From NCBI RefSeq assembly GCF_000482705.1, contig NZ_AXWO01000013.1:1-64000 (forward strand): 64,000 bases of DNA. Reading direction: 5' to 3'. The stretch comes from Glycomyces arizonensis DSM 44726. GTDB lineage: Bacteria > Actinomycetota > Actinomycetes > Mycobacteriales > Micromonosporaceae. Each line of letters begins with the position of its first letter. The stretch's first letter is position 1. A model generated the notes under the pieces. The model did not search any database. It was not told the DNA's origin and saw nothing but the letters and a program-made list of their open reading frames with translations. Of the stretch, positions 46,096 through 55,072 are shown one piece after another. A program made the translations under genes and the position numbers.

Positions 46096-47253
46096 ATGAG
46101 CACCAAGCAGAAGAACGCCGAGAGCCCCAAGCGCCTCTCCATCTGGAGCCAGCTGTACCGCGGCGAGACCCAGTTCCCGATCGTCCAGTACCGCAGGCGC
46201 TGGTACCTCGTCTCGGCCGTCCTCGTCGTCGGCCTCGCCGTCGTCATGCTCACCAAGGGCTTCGTCCTGGGCATCGACTTCGCCGGCGGCGTGCAGTACA
46301 CCGTGCCCCACACCGAGGCGTCCCTGACCGAGGTGGAGGACGCGGCCGTCGCCGCGGGCGCCGACCTCGGCTCCGGCCAGATCGCCGGCTCGGGCGACGA
46401 CGCCTCCTACATCATCCGCACCGGCGAGATGGACCGGGAGCAGACCGACGCCGTCCGCGACGCCATGGCCGAGGAGGCCGGCATCGCCTCGGAACAGATC
46501 TCCGTCTCCACGGTCTCGGCGACCTGGGGCGCGGCGGTGTCCAATCAGGCGCTCATCGCGCTCGGGGTCTTCCTCGTCCTCATCGCCGCGTTCATCTGGC
46601 TGCGGTTCGAGCGGCGCATGGCCGCGGCCGCCCTCGCGGCCCTGATCCACGACCTCGTGCTGACCGCGGGCGTCTACTCCCTGGTCGGCTTCGAGGTCAC
46701 GCCGTCGACCATCGTCGGCGCCCTGACGATCCTCGGCTACTCGCTGTACGACACCGTGGTCGTCTTCGACAAGGTCCAGGAGAACACCGCGCACCTGCTC
46801 CAGACGCGGCAGAAGACCTTCGCCGAGGCGGTCAACGACGCGATCAACCAGACCCTCATGCGGTCGATCAACACCACGATCATCGGCGTGCTGCCGGTGG
46901 CCGCGCTGCTGGTCGTCGGCGTGGGCGTCCTCGGCGTCGGCACCCTGACCGACCTGGCGCTCGTGCTGTTCATCGGCATGATCGTCGGCACCTACTCCTC
47001 GGTCATCCTGGCCGCGCCGTGGGTGGTCGACATGACCGAGCGCAGCGCGGTCTACCGCCGCCACAACCAGAAGATCGCCAACAAGCGCTCGGAGTCCAAG
47101 ACCGACGCGGCGGCGGAGCACGAGGACGACGACCGGCTCCGCACCGCGAAGACCGACGAGATCCCGCTCGAACTGCTCGACGAGCCCAAGGCCACGGCGG
47201 GCGCCGGATCGGGCGGCTCGCGCCCGCAGCAGCGCCGCAGGAAGCGCCGCTAG
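46096..47253 (+). CDS. secF: Preprotein translocase subunit SecF
   Basis: A 385-aa partner of SecD with six helices. GIDFAGGVQYTV is the P1 start, and the TM4-5 region has LTILGYSLYDTVVVFDKVQEN. A basic C-terminal tail (QQRRRKRR) follows an acidic segment. GGAG precedes the ATG 9 bp after secD. A bidirectional terminator follows. Confidence 0.95.
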   Translation: MSTKQKNAESPKRLSIWSQLYRGETQFPIVQYRRRWYLVSAVLVVGLAVVMLTKGFVLGIDFAGGVQYTVPHTEASLTEVEDAAVAAGADLGSGQIAGSGDDASYIIRTGEMDREQTDAVRDAMAEEAGIASEQISVSTVSATWGAAVSNQALIALGVFLVLIAAFIWLRFERRMAAAALAALIHDLVLTAGVYSLVGFEVTPSTIVGALTILGYSLYDTVVVFDKVQENTAHLLQTRQKTFAEAVNDAINQTLMRSINTTIIGVLPVAALLVVGVGVLGVGTLTDLALVLFIGMIVGTYSSVILAAPWVVDMTERSAVYRRHNQKIANKRSESKTDAAAEHEDDDRLRTAKTDEIPLELLDEPKATAGAGSGGSRPQQRRRKRR

Positions 47254-47264
47254 CGCAGGACACG

Positions 47265-47306
47265 GCGAAGGGCGGGCGGATCCGATCGGATCCGCCCGCC
47301 CTTCGC
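47265..47306. terminator. Bidirectional terminator, 19-bp perfect stem
   Basis: A perfect 19-bp stem with a GATC loop lies between the secF stop and the convergent small gene. It lacks a T-run on either side but is the strongest hairpin in the window. Confidence 0.8.
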
Positions 47307-47324
47307 GTCCTCGGGAGTCGCCCG

Positions 47325-47531
47325 CTATTCCTCGTCGCCCCGCATCTTCGAGGCGGCGTCGCGGCCCTTCTCCTTGAGGTCGTCCATGAAGCCGCCCTGC
47401 TCGTCCTCTTCGCCGGACTCCTGGTCCTTGTTGAACATGTCGCCGGCCTTGTCCTTGGCCTGGTCGCCCATGTCCGAGGCCTTGTCCCTGGCCTTGTCCT
47501 TCATCTCGTTGAACTTGTCGTCCATCCCCAC
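47325..47531 (-). CDS. Small acidic/lysine-rich repetitive protein, stress-like
   Basis: A 68-aa highly charged, Gly/Ala-poor helical protein with repeated K-[AD]-[KRD]-D-K-A-x-D motifs (KDKARDKASDMGDQAKDKAGDM). It resembles CsbD-like or LEA-like stress proteins, which remain disordered until they bind membranes or dry out, but no specific function is known. GTG 47531 is preferred because GGAGG lies 9 bases upstream. An AT-rich -10-like TATATT on this strand (47562-47567) fits a stress promoter. Confidence 0.8.
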   Translation of the reverse strand: MGMDDKFNEMKDKARDKASDMGDQAKDKAGDMFNKDQESGEEDEQGGFMDDLKEKGRDAASKMRGDEE

Positions 47532-47726
47532 GGTGAACCCCCTCCTTGCGTGAGTCCGTTCAATATAAGGGCTCAGAGGCGCCTCGGGGGCGCACTCGCG
47601 GAAGAGCGCGGACCGCCCCCGCGTACACCCGTGGTCGAATCCCGGACGCGACTCCAGGCTGATTCGCCGCGCCCCGCCTCCGCCGTAGCGTGGCCGCAAC
47701 GACGCACCACCGGCAGTGGAGACGAC

Positions 47727-48932
47727 ATGAACGACACAGTAAAACCCCAGGCCAAGGCCAGAACAGCGATCATCGTCGGCGGAGGCGTGGCCGGTCCGAC
47801 GGCCGCGCTCGCGCTGCGCCGGGCCGGTATCGAGGCCGTCGTCCACGAGGCCCGCGACACCCGCCCCGAGCCCGGCGGCGGTCCGCTCTCGGTCGCCGCC
47901 AACGGCCAGGCCGCCCTCGACCTCGTCGGCGCCGGGCACCTGCTCGACGGCATCGCCGTGCCCACGCCCCGGTTCATCGTCCAGAGCTACACCGGCAAGG
48001 TCCTCGGCGAGATGAACGACGCCCCCGACCGGCGTCCCCGCATGACCCTCCCGCGCGGCACCCTGACCGCGGCGCTCGGGCGCCACGCCGAGTCCGAGGG
48101 CGTCGAGTTCGCCTACGGCAAGCGCTTCGTCGGCGCCGTCGACACCGGCCGCAGCGTCATAGCCCGGTTCGACGACCACACCACCGCCGAGGCCGACGTC
48201 CTCATCGGCTGCGACGGCATCCACTCGGCCGTGCGCGCCGCCATCGACCCGAAGGCGCCCGAACCGCGCTACACCGGCCTGGTCGGCTTCGGCGGCCACG
48301 TCGACGCGGGCGGCCTGCCCGACACCGGCGGCGCCCAGCACTTCGTGTTCGGCCGCAAGGCCTTCTTCGGATACCAGATCGAAGCGGGCGAGTGCGGCTG
48401 GTACGCGAACCTCCCCGTCAAGCGCATCGGCCAGGGCGAGCTGCGCGAGACCGGCATCGACGCCTGGACCGAGCGCCTGCGCCTCGCCTTCGCCCGCGAC
48501 GACAGCCCCGCCCTGGCGATCCTTGACCGCGTGACGCCCGAGACCTTCATCCCGGCGCACAGGCTCGAAGACCTGCCGCGCGTGCCGCGCTGGTCGAAGG
48601 GCCGGACGGTGCTCGTCGGCGACGCCGCCCACGCCACCTCCCCGTCCTCGGGCCAAGGAGCGTCGCTCGCGGCCGAGTCGGCCGTCGAACTCGCCATATG
48701 CCTGCGCGACCTCCCGCCCGAGGCGGCCTTCCGCGCCTACCGGCACCGCCGCGGCGACCGCGTCGAGCGCGTCATCGCGATGGCGGCGAGGACGAACCGG
48801 GCCAAGGCCGCGGGCCCGGTGGCGGCGAGGCTCCGCGACCGCTTCATGCCCTTCTTCATGGAGAAGTTCAACACGCCCGAGAAGACCGCCTGGCAGTACG
48901 CCTACCGCATCGACTGGGAGGCCGCCGCCTAG
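47727..48932 (+). CDS. FAD-dependent monooxygenase
   Basis: A 401-aa flavoprotein of the PHBH/PheA family. The FAD motif GGGVAGPTAALALRRAG is at the N-terminus, GCDGIHSAVR is the DG motif, and GDAAHATSPSSGQGASLAAESA is the GD motif. It should hydroxylate an aromatic or polyketide-like substrate using NAD(P)H. No biosynthetic cluster surrounds it. It sits where actinobacteria usually carry apt between secF and relA. Confidence 0.9.
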   Translation: MNDTVKPQAKARTAIIVGGGVAGPTAALALRRAGIEAVVHEARDTRPEPGGGPLSVAANGQAALDLVGAGHLLDGIAVPTPRFIVQSYTGKVLGEMNDAPDRRPRMTLPRGTLTAALGRHAESEGVEFAYGKRFVGAVDTGRSVIARFDDHTTAEADVLIGCDGIHSAVRAAIDPKAPEPRYTGLVGFGGHVDAGGLPDTGGAQHFVFGRKAFFGYQIEAGECGWYANLPVKRIGQGELRETGIDAWTERLRLAFARDDSPALAILDRVTPETFIPAHRLEDLPRVPRWSKGRTVLVGDAAHATSPSSGQGASLAAESAVELAICLRDLPPEAAFRAYRHRRGDRVERVIAMAARTNRAKAAGPVAARLRDRFMPFFMEKFNTPEKTAWQYAYRIDWEAAA

Positions 48933-48948
48933 TAGAGGACGGCGCGCC

Positions 48949-51318
48949 TCAGATCTTGGACTCGGCCCCGGTGAGGCGGTAGGCGTCGTAGACGCCGTCG
49001 ACCTTGCGGATGACCTTGATGATGTGGTCGAGGTGCTCCGGGTTCGCCATCTCGAAGGTGAAGCGCGACAGCGCCACCCGGTCCCTGGTCGTGGTGACCG
49101 TGGCCGACAGGATCGACACCCGCTCACCGGACAGCACCTGCGTCACGTCGGCCAGCAGGCGGTGGCGGTCCAGCGCCTCGACCTGCACCGTCGCCACGAA
49201 GGTCGCCTGGTCGTCCTCGTCGGACCAGCGGACCTCCAGCACCCGGTCCGGCTGCAGCTCGATGCGCTCCTCGGCGTTCTCGCAGTCCCTGCGGTGGATG
49301 CTGATCACGTGGTAGCGCGTCGCGAAGCCGATGATCGAATCGCCCGGGATCGGGTTGCAGCAGTGCGCGAGGCGCACCGGCATGTCGCCCTCGTCCATGC
49401 CCGCCACCGTCACCGCGACGTGGATGTCGCCGTGCGCCTCCGGCACGATCCTGGCCGGCTGCGTCGGCGCCGTCGCCTCCGCCATGTCCTCGGTGGCGCC
49501 CTCGGCGCCGCCCTGGACCTCCAGCAGCCGCGTCACCACGTGCGTCGGCGAGATGTGGTGCTCGCCCAGCGCCGCGTACAGCGCCTCGACGTCCTTGAGG
49601 TTCAGGTCCTTCGCGAGCGAGGTCAAATTGTCGTGCGTGAGCATCCGCTGCATCGGCATGCGGCGCTTGCGCATCGCGCGGGTGAGCTCCTCCTTGCCGA
49701 GCTCGATCGCCTCCTCGCGGCGCTCCTTCTTGAAGTGCTGCTTGATCTTGGTGCGGGCGCGCGGGCTCTTGACGAAGTTCAGCCAGTCCTCGCTCGGCGC
49801 GGCCGTCTCCGAATTCGAGGTGAACACCTCGACCACGTCGCCGTTCGACAGGGTCGACTCCAGCGGCACGATCTTGCCGTTCACCTGCGCGCCGATGCAC
49901 CGGTTGCCGACCTCGGTGTGGACGGCGTAGGCGAAGTCGACCGGCGTCGAGCCCGCGGGCAGCGCGATCACATCACCCTTGGGAGTGAACACGTACGCCT
50001 CCGAGGAGGCCAGGTCGAAGCGCAGCGCGTCGAGGAACTCCGAGGGGTCGGCCGCCTCCCGCTGCCAGTCCAGCAGCTGGCGCAGCCACGCCATGTCGTC
50101 GATGTGGGCCGGGGGACCGGCGACGGTGGAGTTCTTCGTCTCCTTGTACTTCCAGTGCGCCGCGATGCCGTACTCGGCGGTGCGGTGCATCGCCATGGTG
50201 CGGATCTGCATCTCCACCGGCTTGCCGTTCGGCCCGATGACCGTCGTGTGCAGCGACTGGTACATGTTGAACTTCGGCATCGCGATGTAGTCCTTGAAGC
50301 GGCCCGGCACCGGCTGCCAGGACGCGTGGATCACCCCGAGCGCCGCGTAGCAGTCCCGCTCGTCCTCGACGAGGATCCGCAGGCCGACGAGGTCGTAGAT
50401 GTCGTTGAAGTCGCGGCCGCGCACGATCATCTTCTGGTAGATCGAGTACAGGTGCTTCGGCCGCCCCGTCACCTCCGCCTTGATGCGGGAGTCCTTCAGC
50501 TGGTCCTTGACCTGCGCGGTCACCTGCTGGAGCAGCATCTCGCGCTGCGGGGAGTGCTCGGAGACCAGGCGCGCGATCTCGGCGTAGCGCTTCTTGTACA
50601 GCGTCGCGAACGAGAGGTCCTCGAGCTCCCATTTGATGGTGTTCATCCCGAGCCGGTGGGCGAGCGGCGCGAGGATCTCAAGCGTCTCGCGGGCCTTCTG
50701 CTCCTGCTTCTCGGGCGCCAGGAACGTCAGCGTGCGCATGTTGTGCAGCCGGTCGGCGAGCTTGATGACCAGCACGCGCGGGTCCTTGGCCATCGCGACG
50801 ACCATCTTGCGGATCGTCTCGGCCTTGGCCGCGTCCCCGAGCTTCACCTTGTCGAGCTTGGTGACGCCGTCGACCAGGAGCGCGACCTCGCCGCCGAACT
50901 CCTCCGACAGTTCCTCGACCGTGTACTCGGTGTCCTCGACCGTGTCGTGCAGCAGCGCCGCGACCAGCGTGTTCGTGTCCATGCCGAGCTCGGCGAGGAT
51001 CGAGGCCACCGCGAGCGGGTGCGTGATGTACGGGTCACCGGACTTGCGGAACTGGCCGCTGTGCAGGCCCTCGGCCCTCGTGTAGGCCTGCTGGAGCAGC
51101 CGCACGTCGGCCCGCGGGTGGGCGGCCCGGTGGGCCGCCACCAGGGGTTCGAGGACCTCGGGCAGCGTCGAGGACTGCCATGGCGCGTTGAACCGCGCCA
51201 AGCGGGCGCGCATGCGCCTGCCGGTGGGGGGCCCGACCGAGACGGCCTCCGAGCCGGAGGCCCGCGTCCCGGTGTCCGCGGCCTTGCCGTCCGGCCCTGC
51301 GGCTCGTTCGGTCACCAC
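48949..51318 (-). CDS. relA: Bifunctional (p)ppGpp synthetase/hydrolase RelA/SpoT
   Basis: A 789-aa stringent response enzyme. The hydrolase HD motif [10 protein letters not shown] is at about residues 125-134, the synthetase domain includes [16 protein letters not shown] and [19 protein letters not shown], the TGS domain starts [21 protein letters not shown], and a C-terminal ACT domain ends the protein. Both catalytic halves look intact. The GTG at 51318 is preceded by GGAGG. Convergent with the monooxygenase (stops 16 bp apart). Confidence 0.96.
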   Translation of the reverse strand: MVTERAAGPDGKAADTGTRASGSEAVSVGPPTGRRMRARLARFNAPWQSSTLPEVLEPLVAAHRAAHPRADVRLLQQAYTRAEGLHSGQFRKSGDPYITHPLAVASILAELGMDTNTLVAALLHDTVEDTEYTVEELSEEFGGEVALLVDGVTKLDKVKLGDAAKAETIRKMVVAMAKDPRVLVIKLADRLHNMRTLTFLAPEKQEQKARETLEILAPLAHRLGMNTIKWELEDLSFATLYKKRYAEIARLVSEHSPQREMLLQQVTAQVKDQLKDSRIKAEVTGRPKHLYSIYQKMIVRGRDFNDIYDLVGLRILVEDERDCYAALGVIHASWQPVPGRFKDYIAMPKFNMYQSLHTTVIGPNGKPVEMQIRTMAMHRTAEYGIAAHWKYKETKNSTVAGPPAHIDDMAWLRQLLDWQREAADPSEFLDALRFDLASSEAYVFTPKGDVIALPAGSTPVDFAYAVHTEVGNRCIGAQVNGKIVPLESTLSNGDVVEVFTSNSETAAPSEDWLNFVKSPRARTKIKQHFKKERREEAIELGKEELTRAMRKRRMPMQRMLTHDNLTSLAKDLNLKDVEALYAALGEHHISPTHVVTRLLEVQGGAEGATEDMAEATAPTQPARIVPEAHGDIHVAVTVAGMDEGDMPVRLAHCCNPIPGDSIIGFATRYHVISIHRRDCENAEERIELQPDRVLEVRWSDEDDQATFVATVQVEALDRHRLLADVTQVLSGERVSILSATVTTTRDRVALSRFTFEMANPEHLDHIIKVIRKVDGVYDAYRLTGAESKI

Positions 51319-51442
51319 CGTCGCCTCCTCGAACTCACTGAACCAAGTAGCGGCCCGCAGGACTCGCCGTGGGAGCCTGCAACGCTCATCAAGCTTAGGC
51401 TCCCATCGTAGCCGGGTCTACCAGCGGACCAGAGCGACCAGG

Positions 51443-52381
51443 TCACATGACGCCCGCGGCGGCGACCTCCTGCACGATGTCGAGACCGGAGGTGATCTGC
51501 CCCAGAATCGTGTAGCTCGCCGGGTTCAGCGTCGAGTCCTCGTAGACGATGAAGAACTGGCTGCCGGTGGTCCCGGCCCCGGCGTTCGCCATCGCGAGGG
51601 TCCCGGCCGGGTAGTTGTTCTCGGTGCCCGCGGGCATGTTCTCCTCGGCCATCTCGTAGCCCGGGCCGCCCATGCCCGCGCCCTGCGGGTTGCCGGACTC
51701 GATCGCGGCGCGCGCGTCGGGATCACCGCATTGGAGGACATAGATGCCCTGGGTGGTCAGCCGGTGGCACTGCTGGCCGTCGAAGTAGCCCTGCCCGGCC
51801 AGGTGCGTGAACGAGCCGGCCGTGCACGGGGCGTTCGCCGTGTCGATGTCGGCGGTGACGACGCCGAGGTTGGTGACGATCGTCATCTCCTGCGTCCCGG
51901 CGGCGGGCTCGACGGTCGCGGGCACGGTGTCGCCGCCGGTCGGCGTGTACGCGCACTCGGCGGTGGACGACGCGTCGGGGGCGCTCAGCGACATGCACTC
52001 GAGGTAGACGTCGGTGGCGGGCTGCCCGTCGCCGGCCCCGCTCGACTCGCCGGTCGCACCTTCGCCGCTGGGCTCGATGCCGTCGCAGCGCGCGGCGGCG
52101 CCCTCGGCGTTCGCCACGGTCTCCTCGATCGGCGTGTCGTTGCCGCCCGCGGGGGTCTCGGCGCTCGTCTCGGTGTCGCCCGGGGTCGCCGAGTCGCTCT
52201 CGTCGTCCGGCGAGAACACGGTGACGGCGATCCACGCGATGAGCACCAGCGCGACGAGCGCGCCGACGCCGCCGAGGCTCCACCAGACGGTGCGCTGCCT
52301 GCGCTCCTGCTCCGCCTTCTGGGACATGCGCTGCTGGAGCTGCTGGCGGGCGGCCATGCGCTGGGATTGTTTCGACGCCAC
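51443..52381 (-). CDS. Membrane-anchored cyclophilin peptidyl-prolyl isomerase
   Basis: A 312-aa protein with a basic N-terminus, one helix (VWWSLGGVGALVALVLIAWIAVTVF), a Ser/Thr/Glu-rich linker, and a cyclophilin domain (MTIVTNLGVVTADID, CHRLTTQGIYVLQCGDP, GSQFFIVYEDS). The catalytic Arg of CHRL is present. The Cys in place of the usual Gly in QGGDP is typical of this actinobacterial membrane subgroup. GTG 52381 has AGGAG eight bases upstream. It should assist folding of exported proteins. Confidence 0.92.
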   Translation of the reverse strand: MASKQSQRMAARQQLQQRMSQKAEQERRQRTVWWSLGGVGALVALVLIAWIAVTVFSPDDESDSATPGDTETSAETPAGGNDTPIEETVANAEGAAARCDGIEPSGEGATGESSGAGDGQPATDVYLECMSLSAPDASSTAECAYTPTGGDTVPATVEPAAGTQEMTIVTNLGVVTADIDTANAPCTAGSFTHLAGQGYFDGQQCHRLTTQGIYVLQCGDPDARAAIESGNPQGAGMGGPGYEMAEENMPAGTENNYPAGTLAMANAGAGTTGSQFFIVYEDSTLNPASYTILGQITSGLDIVQEVAAAGVM

Positions 52382-52419
52382 CGTCGGTTCTCCTTCGAAT
52401 TCGTCGTCTGCTGAGGGGG

Positions 52420-52761
52420 CTATTCGGTCGACTCGCCGCTGGGGGTCTCGCTCGCCTCGGCGGTGGCGCTGGCCTCGCCGCTGGGGGCCTCGCTCGCCGC
52501 GTCCGTCGGCTCGGTGCTGGGCGCGTCGGTGACCTGGGAGGTGGGGGTCTGGGTCACGGCCGGGTCGTCGGCGGGCTCCTCGGAGTCGAAGAAGCCGCTC
52601 TGCCACAGGTACCCGGCCGTCAGGAGCACGGCGATGGCCAGCAGTCCGAAGGCGGCCTGGAGCTGGCGGCGCCTGCGGAGCCTGCCCGCCAGGCGCGCGT
52701 TCTTCTTCGCGTTCGCGATGCGCTGCTTGCGCCGCTCCATGTGCTTGGACTTGGCGGGCAC
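52420..52761 (-). CDS. Single-pass membrane protein with acidic Thr/Ser-rich tail
   Basis: A 113-aa protein: Arg/Lys-rich cytoplasmic N-terminus (ERRKQRIANAKKNARLAGRLRRRRQ), one helix (AAFGLLAIAVLLTAGYLW), then a Glu/Ser/Thr/Pro/Ala low-complexity extracellular tail. It lies 38 bp upstream of the cyclophilin gene and resembles that protein's own N-terminal architecture. GTG 52761 has a good GGAGG. Function unknown. Confidence 0.8.
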   Translation of the reverse strand: MPAKSKHMERRKQRIANAKKNARLAGRLRRRRQLQAAFGLLAIAVLLTAGYLWQSGFFDSEEPADDPAVTQTPTSQVTDAPSTEPTDAASEAPSGEASATAEASETPSGESTE

Positions 52762-52923
52762 TGCGGGGCCTCCTCGGTTACCGGTCTTGAAGCCGCCGGG
52801 CCGTGCATCGGCCCGGTTCGCGTAGCAAGGGGTTACGCGAACTGGAGTGTATCGGGCGCTGTCAGGCGGGCCACTGCTGCCTGCCAGGTGTATCCTGAGG
52901 CGCGGCGAGAGAAGGGGGAGCGG

Positions 52924-53616
52924 GTGCTCATCGAGACGCTTGTGGCTGATGCGTTCGGCACGAACTGCTACGTGCTGTCCGGTGGCCGCGGCTCGGAGTG
53001 CGTCGTCGTCGACCCCGGCGTCGGGATCGCCCCGCGGCTGGAGGACGTGCTCGCCGAGCACCGGCTCAAGCCCGTCGCCGTCATCCTCACCCACGGGCAC
53101 ATCGACCACACGTACTCGGTGGCGCCCGTCTGCGGCGCGAACGACGTCCCGGCCTACATCCACCCCGGCGACACCCACATGCTGGAGGACCCGGCGCTCG
53201 GCTTCGGCCCCGCCAGCCGCGCCATGTTCGGCACCGGCCTGGACTGGACCGAACCCGACGACGTCGAGGTCCTCGCCGACGGCGCCACCCTCGAACTCGC
53301 CGGGCTCCGCTTCCGCGTCGACCACGCCCCCGGGCACACCCCCGGCTCGGTCATGTTCCACACCGGCGCCGAACACGGCACCGGCGCCGAGGCCCCGCAC
53401 ACGCTCTCGGGCGACGTCCTCTTCGCGGGCGCCATCGGCCGCACCGACCTGCCCGGCGGCAGCGACGCCCAGATGCGGGACAGCCTCGAACGCAAGGTCC
53501 TGCCGCTCGACGACGAGGTCGTCGTCCTGCCCGGGCACGGCCCGCGCACCACGATGGCCGCCGAGCGCGAGTCCAACCCGTACCTCAAGCAGGTGGCGGA
53601 GCATTCGCGGCGCTGA
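52924..53616 (+). CDS. Metallo-beta-lactamase-fold hydrolase, glyoxalase II-like
   Basis: A 230-aa MBL-fold enzyme. The THGHIDH motif (HxHxDH), VDHAPGHTPGS and VVLPGHGPRTTM provide the binuclear metal ligands. It matches the small hydrolase encoded between relA/ppi and hisS in many actinobacteria. Thioester or glyoxalase II-type substrates are likely. GTG 52924 has a GGGAG RBS. Confidence 0.92.
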   Translation: MLIETLVADAFGTNCYVLSGGRGSECVVVDPGVGIAPRLEDVLAEHRLKPVAVILTHGHIDHTYSVAPVCGANDVPAYIHPGDTHMLEDPALGFGPASRAMFGTGLDWTEPDDVEVLADGATLELAGLRFRVDHAPGHTPGSVMFHTGAEHGTGAEAPHTLSGDVLFAGAIGRTDLPGGSDAQMRDSLERKVLPLDDEVVVLPGHGPRTTMAAERESNPYLKQVAEHSRR

Positions 53617-53674
53617 GCGCCGCCCTGCCACCGTCCGCACATCGCACGCAGCCAGTCCGAACGAGGAGACCGCC

Positions 53675-54997
53675 ATGCCACGACCCCAGCCGCTCTCGGG
53701 ATTCCCCGAACTGCTGCCCCGGCAGCGCATCGTCGAGCAGCAGGTCGTCGACCATCTCCGCCGGGCCTTCGAACTCCACGGCTTCGCGAACCTCCGGACC
53801 CGCGCCGTCGAGCCCATGGACCAGCTGCTCCGCAAGGGCGAGACGTCCAAAGAGGTCTACGTGCTGCGCCGCCTCCAGGCCGACGCCGAGGGCGCCGACG
53901 CCGGGCTCGGTCTCCACTTCGACCTGACCGTGCCGTTCGCGCGCTACGTCCTGGAGAACGCCGGGAAGCTCAACTTCCCGTTCCGCCGCTACCAGATCCA
54001 GCCGTGCTGGCGCGGCGAGCGCCCCCAGGAGGGCCGCTACCGCGAATTCCTCCAGGCCGACATCGACATCGTCGACCAAGGCGAGCTGCCCGCCCACTAC
54101 GAGGTCGAGATCCCGCTCGTCATCGCCGACGCCCTGCGCGGCCTGCCGCTGCCGCCGGTGCGCATGCACGTCAACAACCGCAAGCTCTCCCAGGGCTTCT
54201 ACCAGGGCGTGGGCATCGGCGACACCGAAGGGGCCCTGCGGATCGTCGACAAGCTCGACAAGATCGGCGCCGACGCGGTCGCGAAGCTCCTCGTCGACGA
54301 GGTCGGGGCCACCCCCGAGCAGGCCGAGGCGTGCCTGAGCCTGGCCGAGATCAGCGCCGAGGACGCCTCCTTCGTCGACCGCGTCAAGGCCCTGGGCGTC
54401 ACCGACCCGCTCCTGGAGGAGGGCCTCGCCGAGCTCGCCGCCGTCGTCGAGGCCGCCGCGAAGGAGGCCCCCGGCCTGGTCGTCGCCGACATGAAGATCG
54501 CCCGCGGCCTCGACTACTACACCGGCACGGTCTACGAGACCGTCATGGAGGGCTACGAGAGTCTCGGCTCGATCTGCTCGGGCGGCCGCTACGACACGCT
54601 CGCCTCCGACGGCAAGCACACCTACCCCGGCGTGGGCCTGTCGATCGGCGTCTCGCGGATCCTGGTGCCCCTGCTCCAGGCTGGAAGCCTCACGGCCACC
54701 CGCGAGGTCCCCACCTGCGTGCTCGTGGCCCTCGCCAACGAGGACGAGCGGCCCGCGTCGAACGCGATCGCCCAGAGGCTTCGCGCCCGCGGCATCCCGA
54801 CGCAGGTCTCGCCCTCGGCGGCCAAGTTCGGCAAGCAGATCAAGTTCGCCGACAAGCGAGGCATCCCGTTCGTGCTCTTCTCAGGGGAAGACGGACATCA
54901 GATGAAGGACATCCGCTCAGGCGAGCAGGTCGCGGTCGACGTGGACGCCTGGGAGCCCCCGGCCGAGGACCTCCACCCGAGCATCGTCGCCCAATAG
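53675..54997 (+). CDS. hisS: Histidyl-tRNA synthetase
   Basis: A 440-aa class II synthetase. Motif 1 FRRYQIQPCWRGERPQEGRYREFLQAD-type residues, the histidine-binding GLDYYTGTVYE and the C-terminal anticodon domain (PTCVLVALANEDE to KFGKQIKFADKRG) are all present. The activation-site segment reads DLTVPFARYV rather than the LRPE-type seen in E. coli HisRS. ATG 53675 follows a GAGGAG. The stop lies inside a 16-bp repeat. Confidence 0.92.
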   Translation: MPRPQPLSGFPELLPRQRIVEQQVVDHLRRAFELHGFANLRTRAVEPMDQLLRKGETSKEVYVLRRLQADAEGADAGLGLHFDLTVPFARYVLENAGKLNFPFRRYQIQPCWRGERPQEGRYREFLQADIDIVDQGELPAHYEVEIPLVIADALRGLPLPPVRMHVNNRKLSQGFYQGVGIGDTEGALRIVDKLDKIGADAVAKLLVDEVGATPEQAEACLSLAEISAEDASFVDRVKALGVTDPLLEEGLAELAAVVEAAAKEAPGLVVADMKIARGLDYYTGTVYETVMEGYESLGSICSGGRYDTLASDGKHTYPGVGLSIGVSRILVPLLQAGSLTATREVPTCVLVALANEDERPASNAIAQRLRARGIPTQVSPSAAKFGKQIKFADKRGIPFVLFSGEDGHQMKDIRSGEQVAVDVDAWEPPAEDLHPSIVAQ

Positions 54998-55030
54998 CAT
55001 CGTCACCGAATAGCACTGCCGCCCGATAGC
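54983..55030. repeat. Three 16-bp tandem repeats at the hisS 3' end
   Basis: Units at 54983-54998 (atcgtcgcccaatagc), 54999-55014 (atcgtcaccgaatagc) and 55015-55030 (actgccgcccgatagc) are imperfect copies. The hisS TAG (54995-54997) lies in the first copy, and the same TAG recurs in the next two. This looks like slippage-type duplication of the gene's tail. Confidence 0.65.
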
Positions 55031-55034
55031 GAGA

Positions 55035-55063
55035 CGCCGGGCGCCCTCTCGGGGCGCCCGGCG
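55035..55063. terminator. Terminator between hisS and the convergent flavoprotein gene
   Basis: A perfect 12-bp stem (CGCCGGGCGCCC with complement) and a 5-nt loop, directly following the tandem repeats. Confidence 0.75.
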
Positions 55064-55072
55064 ATCATCCGT

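Noticed and set aside
44343-48932. 1,529-aa plus-strand frame across secD, secF and the monooxygenase
   Set aside because: Only its last 401 residues are a real protein (the FAD monooxygenase). The rest is an out-of-frame shadow of secD and secF.
49024-51411. 795-aa plus-strand frame opposite relA
   Set aside because: Mirror translation of relA, rich in Arg/Leu/Val/His, no domain.
51443-52381. Apparent loss of a catalytic Gly in the cyclophilin (LQCGDP)
   Set aside because: This Cys-containing version is usual in actinobacterial membrane cyclophilins, so it is not a defect.
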